Shown here one piece after another: positions 18,291-28,187 of a stretch of DNA of 46,772 nt (position 1 is the first letter of the stretch; every line of letters starts with the position of its first letter). Position numbers and translations under genes: made by a program. The DNA comes from Ignavibacteriales bacterium CG18_big_fil_WC_8_21_14_2_50_31_20 (GTDB lineage: Bacteria; Bacteroidota; Ignavibacteria; Ignavibacteriales; Melioribacteraceae): assembly GCA_002786785.1 (NCBI GenBank), contig PCUD01000142.1:655-47426 (forward strand). Direction: 5' to 3'. Under the pieces are notes generated by a model. It saw nothing but the letters and a program-made list of their open reading frames with translations, was not told the origin of the DNA and made no database searches.

Positions 18291-21011
18291 TTATTTTCTT
18301 GGATTTTTAATAGCTGCTTGAGCTGCTGCTAAACGAGCTATTGGAACTCGATATGGAGAACAACTTACATAATCCAATCCAGTTCTATGACAAAATTCAA
18401 CAGAAGAAGGCTCGCCACCATGTTCGCCGCAAATACCTAATTTGATATTTGGACGTGTTTCTCTTCCTTTTTTACAAGCCATTTCAACTAATTGGCCAAC
18501 ACCTTCTTGGTCAAGAACTTCAAATGGGTCATTTTTTAGTATTCCTTTTTCAATATAGATAGGTAGGAATTTACCTGCATCATCGCGTGAATAACCAAAA
18601 GTCATTTGCGTTAAATCGTTTGTTCCAAATGAGAAAAATTCAGCACTTTCAGCAATTTTATCAGCAGTTAAAGCTGCACGTGGAATTTCAATCATTGTTC
18701 CAACTAAATGCTTAATTGAATCATTTCTTTCAGCAAATATTTTTGCAATTGTATCTCTTACAATTGTTTCTTGCAATTTCATTTCTTCATATGTACCAGT
18801 TAATGGAATCATAATTTCTGGAATTGCAGTTATTCCTTTTGCTTTAAGATTAAGGGTAGCTTCAATAATTGCACGTGTTTGCATTTCGGTAATTTCTGGA
18901 TATGTATTTCCTAAACGACATCCACGGTGACCTAACATTGGATTAAATTCTGATAAATCTTCAACTTTTTCTTTAATTTGTTTAGCAGAAACGCCCATTA
19001 CATCAGCCATTTCTTGTTGACCTTTTTCATCATGAGGTACAAATTCATGTAAAGGTGGGTCTAACAAACGAACTGTTACAGGTAGATCGTGCATTGCTTC
19101 AAAAATACCTTCAAAATCTTTTCTTTGAATTGGAAGCAATCTATCCAATGCCGATCTACGTCCTGCCTCATCTTCGGCAAGTATCATTTCTCGCATAGCA
19201 ATAATTTTTTCGCCTTCAAAGAACATGTGTTCAGTTCTGCAAAGTCCAATACCTTTAGCACCAAAGTTACGAGCAACTTTGCTATCTTGAGGAGTATCCG
19301 CATTCGTACGAACGTACATGTTTGTATATTTATCAGTCAATTCCATAAGTTTACCAAAATCACCGCTAAGTTCTGGATCAATAGTTGCAATTTTATCTTG
19401 ATAAACTTCACCAGTAGAACCATTTAATGAAACCCAATCACCTTCATTAAAAGATTCACCTTTTATGGTTAAAACTCGTGTCCTATAATCAATTTTAATT
19501 TCGCCAGCGCCAGATACGCAACATTTTCCCATTCCACGAGCCACTACAGCAGCATGTGAAGTCATTCCACCACGTGCAGTAAGAATACCGTTTGCAATGT
19601 TCATACCTTCCAAATCTTCAGGTGATGTTTCAATGCGAGCTAAAATTGCATTAGGGTATTTTGCAGCTTCATCAGCAAAAAATACTAATTGTCCAGTTGC
19701 TGCACCAGGCGAAGCAGGCAATCCTTTTGTTAATACTTTAGCAGATTTCATTGCATCTTTATCAAACACAGGATGAAGAAGTTCATCAAGCTTATTTGGT
19801 TCAATTCTCATTAAAGCATCACTTTCAGAAATTTCACCATTTGCAAGCATTTCCATGGCAATGCGAACCATTGCTGCGCCAGTACGTTTTCCGTTACGAG
19901 TTTGCAATAACCACAATTTACCATCTTGAATAGTGAATTCTATATCCTGCATATCCTTATAATGGGCTTCAAGTTTGGTTTGAATTTCATCTAATTGTTT
20001 GTATACATTTGGCATAACTTCTTCTAAAGAAGGAAAGTTTTTTGCTCTTTCTTCTTCAGAAACACCTGCTAATTCTGCCCAACGCTTTGAACCTTCAAGA
20101 GTAATTTGTTGTGGAGTTCTTACACCAGCAACCACATCTTCGCCTTGAGCGTCAATTAAATATTCACCATTAAAAATGTCTTCTCCAGTTCCTGCATCAC
20201 GAGTAAAAGCAACACCAGTGCCAGAATTAGAACCCATATTTCCAAATACCATTGCTTGCACGTTAACCGCAGTTCCCCAATCTGAAGGGATTTTATTCAT
20301 TTTCCTATAGTAAATTGCTCTATCTGTCATCCAACTATCAAAAACAGCCATAACAGCACCCCATAGTTGCTCCCAAGGATTATCAGGAAAATCTTTACCA
20401 GTTTGCTTCTTTACTGCAGTTTTGAATTTAGGAACCAATTCTTTTAAGTCTTCAGTTGTTAAATCATTATCAACTTTAACACCTTTGGCTTTTTTTACTT
20501 CATCAAGAATTTCTTCAAATGGGTCAATATCTTCTTTACTTTCTGGTTTCATTCCAAGTACAACATCACCATACATTTGAACAAAACGGCGATATGAATC
20601 CCAAGCAAATCTTGGATTTCCAGATTTTTTTGCAATTCCTTCAACTGCAACATCGTTCAAACCCAGATTTAAAACTGTATCCATCATTCCTGGCATAGAA
20701 ACACGAGCACCAGAGCGAACTGAAACCAATAGAGGATTATTTGAATCACCAAATTTTGCGTCCATAATTTCTTCAAGATTATTAACTGCAACTTCAACTT
20801 CGGGTTTAATTAATTCTACGGCTTTTTCTTTACCTTCTTGATTATATAATGTGCACACTTCTGTAGTAATTGTAAAGCCAGCTGGAACAGGAACTCCAAT
20901 CAAACTCATCTCGGCCAGATTTGCACCTTTACCACCGAGAAGATTTTTCATCTCTGCTTTTCCATCACTTTTGTTACCTCCAAAGAAGTAAACATGTTTT
21001 TTGTCAGCCAT
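18291..21011 (-). CDS. ppdK: Pyruvate, phosphate dikinase
   Basis: Interconverts pyruvate + ATP + Pi and PEP + AMP + PPi in the cytoplasm, for glycolysis or gluconeogenesis. N-terminal ATP-grasp domain (GGKGANLAEMSLIG near the start), the swivelling phosphohistidine domain with catalytic H486 in GGMTSHAAVV, and the C-terminal PEP barrel with MIEIPRAAL and the CGEHGGEPSSVEFC motif. I start at ATG 21011 (906 aa): the upstream in-frame TTG at 21026 would put the GGAGG ribosome-binding site inside the coding sequence. lpxK ends 31 bases upstream. PPi made here can be removed by the ppa product. Confidence 0.96.
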   Translation of the reverse strand: MADKKHVYFFGGNKSDGKAEMKNLLGGKGANLAEMSLIGVPVPAGFTITTEVCTLYNQEGKEKAVELIKPEVEVAVNNLEEIMDAKFGDSNNPLLVSVRSGARVSMPGMMDTVLNLGLNDVAVEGIAKKSGNPRFAWDSYRRFVQMYGDVVLGMKPESKEDIDPFEEILDEVKKAKGVKVDNDLTTEDLKELVPKFKTAVKKQTGKDFPDNPWEQLWGAVMAVFDSWMTDRAIYYRKMNKIPSDWGTAVNVQAMVFGNMGSNSGTGVAFTRDAGTGEDIFNGEYLIDAQGEDVVAGVRTPQQITLEGSKRWAELAGVSEEERAKNFPSLEEVMPNVYKQLDEIQTKLEAHYKDMQDIEFTIQDGKLWLLQTRNGKRTGAAMVRIAMEMLANGEISESDALMRIEPNKLDELLHPVFDKDAMKSAKVLTKGLPASPGAATGQLVFFADEAAKYPNAILARIETSPEDLEGMNIANGILTARGGMTSHAAVVARGMGKCCVSGAGEIKIDYRTRVLTIKGESFNEGDWVSLNGSTGEVYQDKIATIDPELSGDFGKLMELTDKYTNMYVRTNADTPQDSKVARNFGAKGIGLCRTEHMFFEGEKIIAMREMILAEDEAGRRSALDRLLPIQRKDFEGIFEAMHDLPVTVRLLDPPLHEFVPHDEKGQQEMADVMGVSAKQIKEKVEDLSEFNPMLGHRGCRLGNTYPEITEMQTRAIIEATLNLKAKGITAIPEIMIPLTGTYEEMKLQETIVRDTIAKIFAERNDSIKHLVGTMIEIPRAALTADKIAESAEFFSFGTNDLTQMTFGYSRDDAGKFLPIYIEKGILKNDPFEVLDQEGVGQLVEMACKKGRETRPNIKLGICGEHGGEPSSVEFCHRTGLDYVSCSPYRVPIARLAAAQAAIKNPRK

Positions 21012-21042
21012 TTGTTTTTCCTCCAAATGAATTATTGTTTAT

Positions 21043-22101
21043 TTAATTAATAACATTTAAAATCTCTTTATTAAACTCATCAGCATTCTCAATTTGTAGT
21101 TCTATTTTTAAATAATAAATATCAATATCATCTAATTCTTTAGTAAATTCTTTTAATTTCACAAAATCCTTTTCGGTTGTAATTACTGAAAAAGAATTAG
21201 TTTCATAAAATTTTTTTCTAATTTGTTGAATTTCTTTTATGTTATATTCTTTATGATCCTGAAAAAGCATTCTATTTTGAATATTAATTTTACTATCTTC
21301 CAAAATTTTTAGAAATGAAAATGGGCGAGCAATACCGCAAACCACAAGACTTTTCTGTCCTTCGAATTCATTAATACTATAAAAATGTTGGTTCTTTACA
21401 TCAATTAAACCCGAAGATGCATAGTTACTAAAAAACACTTTTTTACCAACCATTAATTCTCTAAAATTATTTGCAAGCTGTCTTTTTTCATAAAATTTTC
21501 TATTTATCAAAATAATGTCAGCTCTATTTATTGAAGAAAATGATTCACGCATTCTACCAAGCGGTAATACTTTTTGTTCAATGCTATTACGTTTCATTAA
21601 AAAACGTTGATCGAAAACTAAAATATTCAAATCACGTGCAATCCATCTATGTTGATAAGCATCGTCCAATACAATTGCTTTTACTCCAGTTTCGGCAATA
21701 AGCCTCTTTGCTCCTAAAATTCGTTTCTCAGCAACAGCAGCCGGCACTTTACATTCTTCAGCAACTTGAACAATTTCATCACCACTTTCACTTACCGAAA
21801 GTAATAATTTATTGCCATCAGAAACTAATTTAAATCCTTTGGAATTTCTTCCATAACCTCGGCTTAAAACACCTACATTTATATCATTTTTTTTCAAAAG
21901 TTTAAGTATATAAATTACCGTTGGAGTTTTACCAGAGCCACCAACAGTTAAATTTCCCACCGAAATAATTTTAGCTTTAACAATTTGCTCTCGGAAAATT
22001 CCTTTATTAAAAAGAAAATTTCTAAAAGAAATAATAGCAGAATATAATACCGCCAATGGAGAAAGAATTACTAATAAATATTTAAGATATTTCTTGGGCA
22101 T
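21043..22101 (-). CDS. lpxK: Tetraacyldisaccharide 4'-kinase
   Basis: Inner-membrane-associated kinase that phosphorylates the 4' position of the lipid A precursor to give lipid IVA. An N-terminal hydrophobic segment (residues about 6-26) is followed by the P-loop ISVGNLTVGGSGKTP (residues 46-60), LSRGYGR, the DDAYQHRWIARD motif and a C-terminal GIARPFSF segment. The start overlaps the end of the DUF374 acyltransferase gene by 20 bases, pointing to coupled translation. It sits in a lipid A cluster with lpxB and the acyltransferase. Confidence 0.94.
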   Translation of the reverse strand: MPKKYLKYLLVILSPLAVLYSAIISFRNFLFNKGIFREQIVKAKIISVGNLTVGGSGKTPTVIYILKLLKKNDINVGVLSRGYGRNSKGFKLVSDGNKLLLSVSESGDEIVQVAEECKVPAAVAEKRILGAKRLIAETGVKAIVLDDAYQHRWIARDLNILVFDQRFLMKRNSIEQKVLPLGRMRESFSSINRADIILINRKFYEKRQLANNFRELMVGKKVFFSNYASSGLIDVKNQHFYSINEFEGQKSLVVCGIARPFSFLKILEDSKINIQNRMLFQDHKEYNIKEIQQIRKKFYETNSFSVITTEKDFVKLKEFTKELDDIDIYYLKIELQIENADEFNKEILNVIN

Positions 22102-22741
22102 CTTTTTGTAATTGGTTTAACAAAACATCACAGTTATTTATAATTATTGAAGTATCTTCTCTTGTCAATTCTGCATCAATATAAATTGGTTCAGAATATT
22201 TCAAAACTACTTCACTAAAAAATTTTGGGACTTCAAATTTGTCCCAACTATTGAAAACATATTTTTTTTTGTGTGCAACTCCACATAATATAAGAGGAAT
22301 GTTGGCACGTTGTGCTGTTATTACAGCACCAGCTTTCATTTGTTTTGGTGGTCCAGTTGGTCCATCTGGTGTAATTGCAACCGAAAATTTGTTCCTACTA
22401 TTCTCAAGTAAGGTATTTAAAGCTTCCTTTCCACCTATATGACTTGAACCTCTTTCAACTTTATAACCCCATTTAATTAAAGTGTTTGCTAACAATGAAC
22501 CATCTTTACTTAAACTAACTAAAGCAGAAAAATTTTGGTTTTTATGAACAAACCAAGGCATTAGCATTGTTCCATGCCAAAAGGCTAGAACAAAATTCTG
22601 ATTTAGGTTTAGCAAGTTCTCAACTTTATTGGAATTAATTTTTTTAATTTTCACAGTTTTACAAAGAGCATTTACAATGCTATGAAGAAAAATATTTCCA
22701 AGATTTTGTAACAATTTTTGTTTTATTATTTTAATCTTCAT
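22082..22741 (-). CDS. DUF374 lysophospholipid acyltransferase family protein
   Basis: 219 aa with the DUF374 family pattern: AFWHGTMLM, the SKDGSLLANTLIKWGY stretch, RGSSHIGGKEAL and TPDGPTGPPKQMKAG. DUF374 proteins belong to the LPLAT acyltransferase superfamily; the WHG histidine stands where the HX4D catalytic histidine is found in relatives. Overlap with lpxB (11 bases) and lpxK (20 bases) suggests that it acts on lipid A, possibly in place of LpxL/LpxM as late acyltransferase. That role is inference from context. The N-terminus has an apolar region that could attach to the membrane. Confidence 0.85.
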   Translation of the reverse strand: MKIKIIKQKLLQNLGNIFLHSIVNALCKTVKIKKINSNKVENLLNLNQNFVLAFWHGTMLMPWFVHKNQNFSALVSLSKDGSLLANTLIKWGYKVERGSSHIGGKEALNTLLENSRNKFSVAITPDGPTGPPKQMKAGAVITAQRANIPLILCGVAHKKKYVFNSWDKFEVPKFFSEVVLKYSEPIYIDAELTREDTSIIINNCDVLLNQLQKDAQEIS

Positions 22742-23870
22742 TAAGCATTTTATTAATTATTTGGGCAGCATTTTTTGATGCTCCGCTATTACCAAGTTTA
22801 TTTTTAATAATTTCTAACTCGTCTTTTAAGCTTTCTATTGCTGAACTATCATTAAGTAAAGATTGAATAAAATCTGAAATTAATGTAGAATTAACATCAT
22901 TTTGAATAAATTCGTGAACAACACTTTTACCAGCAATAATATTGGGCATTGCTATGTAATCAATTTTCACCAATCGCTTACCAAGTTCGTAAGTTAATTT
23001 ATTTGTTGAGTAAACGACAACAAACGGAAGCCCAATAATTGCTGCTTCTAAAGTTGATGTCCCAGATTTGATAATTCCAAATGTTGAGTTCTTCAATAAA
23101 TTGTAAGTATTACCTTTCACAATTTTCACATTATTATCAGAAAAAAAATTCTGAAGATATTCCACATCCAAATTTTCTGAACAAGCTACTACAGTTTGCA
23201 AATTATTATTATCACTAATAATTTGTGCGGTTTTAATTAATTCAGAAAGATGTTCTTCAATCTCGTGCTTTCTACTTCCTGGCAAAATTAGTAGAATCTC
23301 TTTATCAATTTGTAGCTCATCAAATAATTCTTTTTTTGACTTAAAATTAAATTCTTCAATTCGCTCAACAAGCGGATGTCCAACATATTCGACTTGAACA
23401 TTGCCTTTTTCATAAAATTGTTTCTCAAATGGGAAAACAACAAGCATTTTATCAACACGACTTTTTATCTTTTTTATTCGGCTTTGATGCCAAGCCCATA
23501 TTTGGGGTGAAATATAGTAAGCAATTTTAACACCAAGTGCTTTTAGCTTTTTTGCAATTCTTAAATTAAAACCTGGATAATCAACAAGAATTGCAAATTT
23601 TATTTTATTCAGTCTTACATGTTCAATTATTGCCTTTTCTACTTTTAAGATAAATGGAAGATGTTTTATTACCTCTACAAATCCTAAAAATGACATTTCC
23701 TTTATATGGAAAAGAGCTTCAACGCCACTATTTATCATATTGTTGCCAGCAATACCAGAAAACTGAAATTTAGCATTTAAGCTAAATAAAGAAGTAACTA
23801 ACGCTGAAGCATGCAAATCACCTGATGCCTCACCAGCTAAAATCAATATTTTATTGTTGAAATTATCCAT
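22731..23870 (-). CDS. lpxB: Lipid-A-disaccharide synthase
   Basis: Glycosyltransferase (GT19) that condenses UDP-2,3-diacylglucosamine with lipid X in lipid A synthesis. Family motifs: LAGEASGDLHASAL at the N-terminus, YYISPQIWAWHQSRI in the middle, VEYVGHPLVERI, LLILPGSRKHEIEEHL and the donor-binding KSGTSTLEAAIIGLPFVVVY. Length 379 aa is typical. The ATG follows the HAD phosphatase stop by 14 bases, and the stop overlaps the DUF374 gene. Confidence 0.95.
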   Translation of the reverse strand: MDNFNNKILILAGEASGDLHASALVTSLFSLNAKFQFSGIAGNNMINSGVEALFHIKEMSFLGFVEVIKHLPFILKVEKAIIEHVRLNKIKFAILVDYPGFNLRIAKKLKALGVKIAYYISPQIWAWHQSRIKKIKSRVDKMLVVFPFEKQFYEKGNVQVEYVGHPLVERIEEFNFKSKKELFDELQIDKEILLILPGSRKHEIEEHLSELIKTAQIISDNNNLQTVVACSENLDVEYLQNFFSDNNVKIVKGNTYNLLKNSTFGIIKSGTSTLEAAIIGLPFVVVYSTNKLTYELGKRLVKIDYIAMPNIIAGKSVVHEFIQNDVNSTLISDFIQSLLNDSSAIESLKDELEIIKNKLGNSGASKNAAQIINKMLNED

Positions 23871-23884
23871 AGTTACTAAAAATA

Positions 23885-24604
23885 TTATCCTTGAGCATAA
23901 ACTACTTTTCTTTTAAGTTCAGCTTGATGTCTTTTTTTTATTTTACCGTTTTCTAATAAATTGCCAATGCGAGCAATTATGTCTTTGAAATTTTTGAAAG
24001 GTAAGTAGGAAATCCTTTCTTTTTCACAGAATTTTAACAGTGTTTTTTGCGCAAAAATATAATCGACATATTGAATTGGACAAGTATCAGAGTACCCATC
24101 ACCAATATAAATTGTAATATCACTATCGCTACTATTTTCAATAATGTGGTTACGTTTACAATTTGCACATTCTTTACATTCTTCATCTGTGTATGGAAAT
24201 GTAACAGTATGACCATTTCTGTTGAAAATTAGACTGTTTGCAAAATACTTTAAATTATTCAGATTATTATTAGCAAAGATCTTTTTTATATAATAATCCA
24301 TTCCATCACTTAGGATAGTTAGTTCAATCATATTATCTTCACAAAATTGGACAAATTCTACAAAACCATATCTAATCTCTATTGTTGAAAGGAATTTATT
24401 AAAATCAGTTTCTTTTAAATCTTTAACTAAACCAAGAAGTTCAGTCCATTCTTGTGCAGAATTAATCTCTTTACGAACCCAACGATTAAAAATATTATAT
24501 GCCTTATCGGAATCACCAAATTCCAAAAACATATTTTCACCAACATCTTTGGTTGTAATAGTTCCATCAAAGTCACAAAATATTTTTATTTGATCTTTTT
24601 TCAT
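23885..24604 (-). CDS. MtnX-like HAD-IB family phosphatase
   Basis: A haloacid dehalogenase superfamily phosphatase, 239 aa. Motif I is DFDGTIT with nucleophile D11 and general acid D13; motif II lies in ILSDGMDYY; motifs III/IV in YIGDGYSDTCPI. A cysteine cluster, ECKECANCKRN, resembles the Cys-x2-Cys pair of MtnX-type phosphatases and may bind a metal. MtnX acts in methionine salvage, but no other salvage gene is present and the substrate here is unknown. Its ATG overlaps the smc stop (ATGA), and lpxB follows, so a role in phospho-sugar or lipid A metabolism is equally possible. Confidence 0.8.
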   Translation of the reverse strand: MKKDQIKIFCDFDGTITTKDVGENMFLEFGDSDKAYNIFNRWVRKEINSAQEWTELLGLVKDLKETDFNKFLSTIEIRYGFVEFVQFCEDNMIELTILSDGMDYYIKKIFANNNLNNLKYFANSLIFNRNGHTVTFPYTDEECKECANCKRNHIIENSSDSDITIYIGDGYSDTCPIQYVDYIFAQKTLLKFCEKERISYLPFKNFKDIIARIGNLLENGKIKKRHQAELKRKVVYAQG

Positions 24605-27600
24605 ACTTCAATCTCATCAGTGAATCTTACACCAGCAAGTTTTGAAACTCCCTCTTCCTGCATTGTAACGCCGTACATAGTTTCGGCAGAATTCATTGTC
24701 CTTTTATTATGAGTAACAATAATAAATTGTGTATTACCACTAAAATCTTGCAATAGATTGGCAAAGCGGTCTATATTCGCATCATCAAGAGGTGCATCAA
24801 CTTCGTCCATAATACAGAAGGGAGATGGTTTTACAAGATAAATTGCAAACAATAATGCGGTAGCTGTCAAAGTCTTTTCACCACCAGAAAGCTGCTCAAT
24901 TGATGATGGACGTTTACCCTTTGGCTTTGCCGTAATTTCAATTTTAGCTTCAAGTGGGTCTACACCATCTTCAAGCAATAAATCAGCTTCATCTCCATCA
25001 TCAAATAATGATCTAAAAATTCTTTGAAAATTTAGTCTAATTTGTTCAAACGTTTCAGTAAACAAATTTTTGGCTGCTTCATTAATTTCATCAATTGTTT
25101 TAATTAAATCTTTTTCTGATTCAATTAAATCATTTCGTTGAGTAGTTAAAAATTCTAACCGTTCGCGCTCTTCTTCGTATTCGGAATATGCAAGTAAATT
25201 AACTGGTCCAAGGTTTTTTAATTGCTGTTTAAAAGAATGAACTTCGGCAGCAACCTCTTTAAAATTAAATTCAGCATTATCAAATTCTTTAAATTCAAGC
25301 GAAATGGAATATTCCTCACTAATATGTTGAACAAGATTTTCAACTCGTAAATTATATTCACTAATTTTAATATCGTTGGAATAAATTCTATCCGAAATTT
25401 GCTGTCTGTCAATTCTATATTTACTTAAAGAACTTTCTAATTGAGTAGATTTTTCTTTAATCTCATTTAATCGCAATTTAATTTCATTTTCTTCTCCAAC
25501 TAAATTGTCACGCACAGAATTTAAGTCGTCATATTCAATTTGATTTTCATCAATAATTGCTTGTAATGAATATAGTTCATCCTCAGTCTTTTCAATATCA
25601 AGCACGCGTTTAGCAATAGAATTTTTAATAATTTCGCGTTGCTCTTCTCCGCGTTTAATACTTTCTTTAGCGTTTACTAATTTTCCACGGGTTCGTTCCA
25701 AATCAATTTTCGTTTGGTTGTATTCTGCAAAAAATGAATTGTAGCTTTTCTCTTTTTCGCGCTGTTCATTCTCCTTTACTTCAAATTGAATTTTTGCTTT
25801 TTCAAAATCGACTTTAACTGCATCAATATTATTTTTTAAATCATCAATGTTTTTTGAAAATCTATTTGCCTCAGAAACAAGTTCATTAATTTTGTCTTGC
25901 GTATTTTCAATTTCGTCGTTCGCTCGCTCTTTTTTGAATTCAATTTGTGCAATCTGTTTTTCAATATTTGTCTGTTCATTTAATAAAGTTTTACCCTTAT
26001 CAGATAAATCTTTTAAATCAATTCTGGAAATTTGTGTTTTTGCTAACGCAATTTCGTTAGCAATTTCTTCTAATTTTGATTCATATTTTGGAAAATCTTT
26101 TTTGAGATTTTCAAGATGTTGTTTACGTCCAAATAGAGTTTCATCAAGTTGTGGAAGTGACCCGCCTTCAATAATTCCATCACTTTTAACAATATCACCT
26201 TCAAGAGTTACAAAAGAAAATTTATTGTATTTAGCACGAAGTTCAAGAGCAGATGATAAATCTTTTGTAACAACAATATTTGAAAGCAATTTATCAAAAT
26301 ATGGCTTCCATTTTTTTTCTGAAATAATTAGTTCGTTTGCCCAATTAATAAATAAATTTTCTGAAGCTAACTTTTTTGCTTTTCTTTTTTTATCAAATTT
26401 AACCAGTTTATTAAGCAAACCCTTTTCGTTTGGGGTATCAAGCAAATAAAATGATGCTTTTCCTAATTCATTCTTTTTTAGATAACTAATTGCTTTGTTT
26501 AATTCATCAATTTGTTCAATAAATAGATTGTTCAAAACATCTTTAAGTGCAGCATTTAATGCTAACCGAAATTCATCTTTTGCATCACCTGCATCGGCAA
26601 CAATTGTACTTTCACCATTAGACCAGCTCCCGTTTTCTAATAGGATTTTTGAACCTTTTGAAATTCCTTCCAAATTTGAGATTAGTGATTGCAGTAATTC
26701 CATTTTATTCTGAATTCCAGCAATTATGCTTTTCTCTTCCATTTCTTTAGTAAAAAGATTGGATAAATTTTTCTCGAGCTCTTCTTTCTCTAATTCCTTT
26801 TGAATAAACTCAGAATCAGATTCAATTATTCTTCTATCAACTTCTTCTTTTTCTTGCGTAAGTTCTTCTAAATAACCAACAGTTTTTGCAATATCGGAAG
26901 TAGTTTTTTGTATTATTTCTTCAAACTTTGATATTTCTCTATTTGTTCGTTCAAGTGATGATTTTGAATTGTTCAGTTGGTTTTCAATTTGTGAAATTTC
27001 TTTTTCGATTGAACCTACTTTTTCACCTTCCAATTTTACAATATTTCTGTAATTATCTAACTCATCGCGTTTATTTACAAGCGACTCCTGGTTTTCTTCA
27101 AGTATAACTTCTTTCTCTAAAACTATTTCTTCAAAACCTAAAAGCTCGTCTTGGTTTTTAAAAATCCTTTCTTCGTTTTCAGTTTTTTGTTCATCTAATT
27201 CAGAGAGTTCATTTTTATAATTATATAAATTTCGTTGTAGAACTTTATCGCGTTCCTGAGTAACTGAAATTTTACGCTGTCTTTCATGAAGTTCATTAGT
27301 GTTTTCCGATAGTTCGCGTCTTTTTATATTCCATTCGTCTTCTATTCCAGAAATTTTATCACGAAATTCAACTAATTCTGTTTCAATGTTTCTGGTATCT
27401 AAATCAATTTTTTCTCTTTGTAATTCATTTAATGATTTTGATTGTTTTAACTCATTTATTTGCAAAGTAAATTGAGAAAATTCTCTTTCAGCTAGGTCAA
27501 TTTCTTTCTCACGAAGCACTGATGTTATTTGATTATGTTTATCTGCTTTTTTAGCTTGACGCGAAAGGGAAGTAACGACTTTATCCACTTCGCTAACAAT

Positions 27601-28179
27601 ATCGTTTACTCGCACTAAATCAACCTTTACATCTTCAAGACGTTTTAGGGTTAATCTTCTGCGTAATTTATATTTGTTTACCCCGGCAGCTTCCTCAAAC
27701 ATGTGTCTTCGTTCATCTGCTTTACTACTAAGAATAGTTTCAATCATTTTTAATTCAATAACAGAATAAGCATTTGTGCCCATTCCAGTATCCATAAAAA
27801 GATTAGTAATATCTTTTAGGCGACAGATATTTTTATTGAGCAAATATTCACTTTCACCAGAACGAAAAATACGACGCGTAATTGTTACTTCGGAGTATTC
27901 GGTCGGAAGAATTCCTTTATCATTTACTAAAGTTAGCGAAGCTTCGCACATTCCCATAGGCTTTTTTTTGCGGGTGCCATTGAAAATTACGTTTTCCATC
28001 TTGTCACTTCTTAGTGTACTGCTCTTCTGTTCGCCTAAAACCCAACGAATTGCATCAATAATATTTGTTTTCCCACAACCATTTGGTCCAACAATTCCAG
28101 TAATTCCACGATTGAAATTCACAACAGTTTTGTTTGCGAATGATTTGAATCCAAATATCTCAAGTTTTGATAGATACAA
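24601..28179 (-). CDS. smc: Chromosome segregation protein SMC
   Basis: Condensin ATPase that compacts and segregates the chromosome, 1192 aa. N-terminal head with Walker A GPNGCGKTNIIDAIRWVLG, a first long coiled coil (about 170-500), hinge (about 500-680), a second coiled coil (about 690-1020), and the C-terminal head with signature LSGGEKTLTA and Walker B FCIMDEVDAPLDD. The start is TTG at 28179, chosen because YLSKLEIFGFKSF is the exact family N-terminus and AGGA lies about nine bases upstream. No scpA or scpB is adjacent. Plus-strand frames within this span are shadows of the coiled-coil coding sequence. Confidence 0.97.
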   Translation of the reverse strand: MYLSKLEIFGFKSFANKTVVNFNRGITGIVGPNGCGKTNIIDAIRWVLGEQKSSTLRSDKMENVIFNGTRKKKPMGMCEASLTLVNDKGILPTEYSEVTITRRIFRSGESEYLLNKNICRLKDITNLFMDTGMGTNAYSVIELKMIETILSSKADERRHMFEEAAGVNKYKLRRRLTLKRLEDVKVDLVRVNDIVSEVDKVVTSLSRQAKKADKHNQITSVLREKEIDLAEREFSQFTLQINELKQSKSLNELQREKIDLDTRNIETELVEFRDKISGIEDEWNIKRRELSENTNELHERQRKISVTQERDKVLQRNLYNYKNELSELDEQKTENEERIFKNQDELLGFEEIVLEKEVILEENQESLVNKRDELDNYRNIVKLEGEKVGSIEKEISQIENQLNNSKSSLERTNREISKFEEIIQKTTSDIAKTVGYLEELTQEKEEVDRRIIESDSEFIQKELEKEELEKNLSNLFTKEMEEKSIIAGIQNKMELLQSLISNLEGISKGSKILLENGSWSNGESTIVADAGDAKDEFRLALNAALKDVLNNLFIEQIDELNKAISYLKKNELGKASFYLLDTPNEKGLLNKLVKFDKKRKAKKLASENLFINWANELIISEKKWKPYFDKLLSNIVVTKDLSSALELRAKYNKFSFVTLEGDIVKSDGIIEGGSLPQLDETLFGRKQHLENLKKDFPKYESKLEEIANEIALAKTQISRIDLKDLSDKGKTLLNEQTNIEKQIAQIEFKKERANDEIENTQDKINELVSEANRFSKNIDDLKNNIDAVKVDFEKAKIQFEVKENEQREKEKSYNSFFAEYNQTKIDLERTRGKLVNAKESIKRGEEQREIIKNSIAKRVLDIEKTEDELYSLQAIIDENQIEYDDLNSVRDNLVGEENEIKLRLNEIKEKSTQLESSLSKYRIDRQQISDRIYSNDIKISEYNLRVENLVQHISEEYSISLEFKEFDNAEFNFKEVAAEVHSFKQQLKNLGPVNLLAYSEYEEERERLEFLTTQRNDLIESEKDLIKTIDEINEAAKNLFTETFEQIRLNFQRIFRSLFDDGDEADLLLEDGVDPLEAKIEITAKPKGKRPSSIEQLSGGEKTLTATALLFAIYLVKPSPFCIMDEVDAPLDDANIDRFANLLQDFSGNTQFIIVTHNKRTMNSAETMYGVTMQEEGVSKLAGVRFTDEIEV

Positions 28180-28187
28180 TATTTTTC

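Noticed and set aside
21012-21026. Upstream TTG start for ppdK
   Set aside because: It would bury the strong GGAGG ribosome-binding site inside the gene; ATG 21011 is preferred.
25847-26449. 200-codon plus-strand open frame
   Set aside because: Lies wholly antisense within smc; the Ser/Phe-rich translation is what the complement of Glu/Lys-rich coiled-coil codons gives. No ribosome-binding site or family motif.
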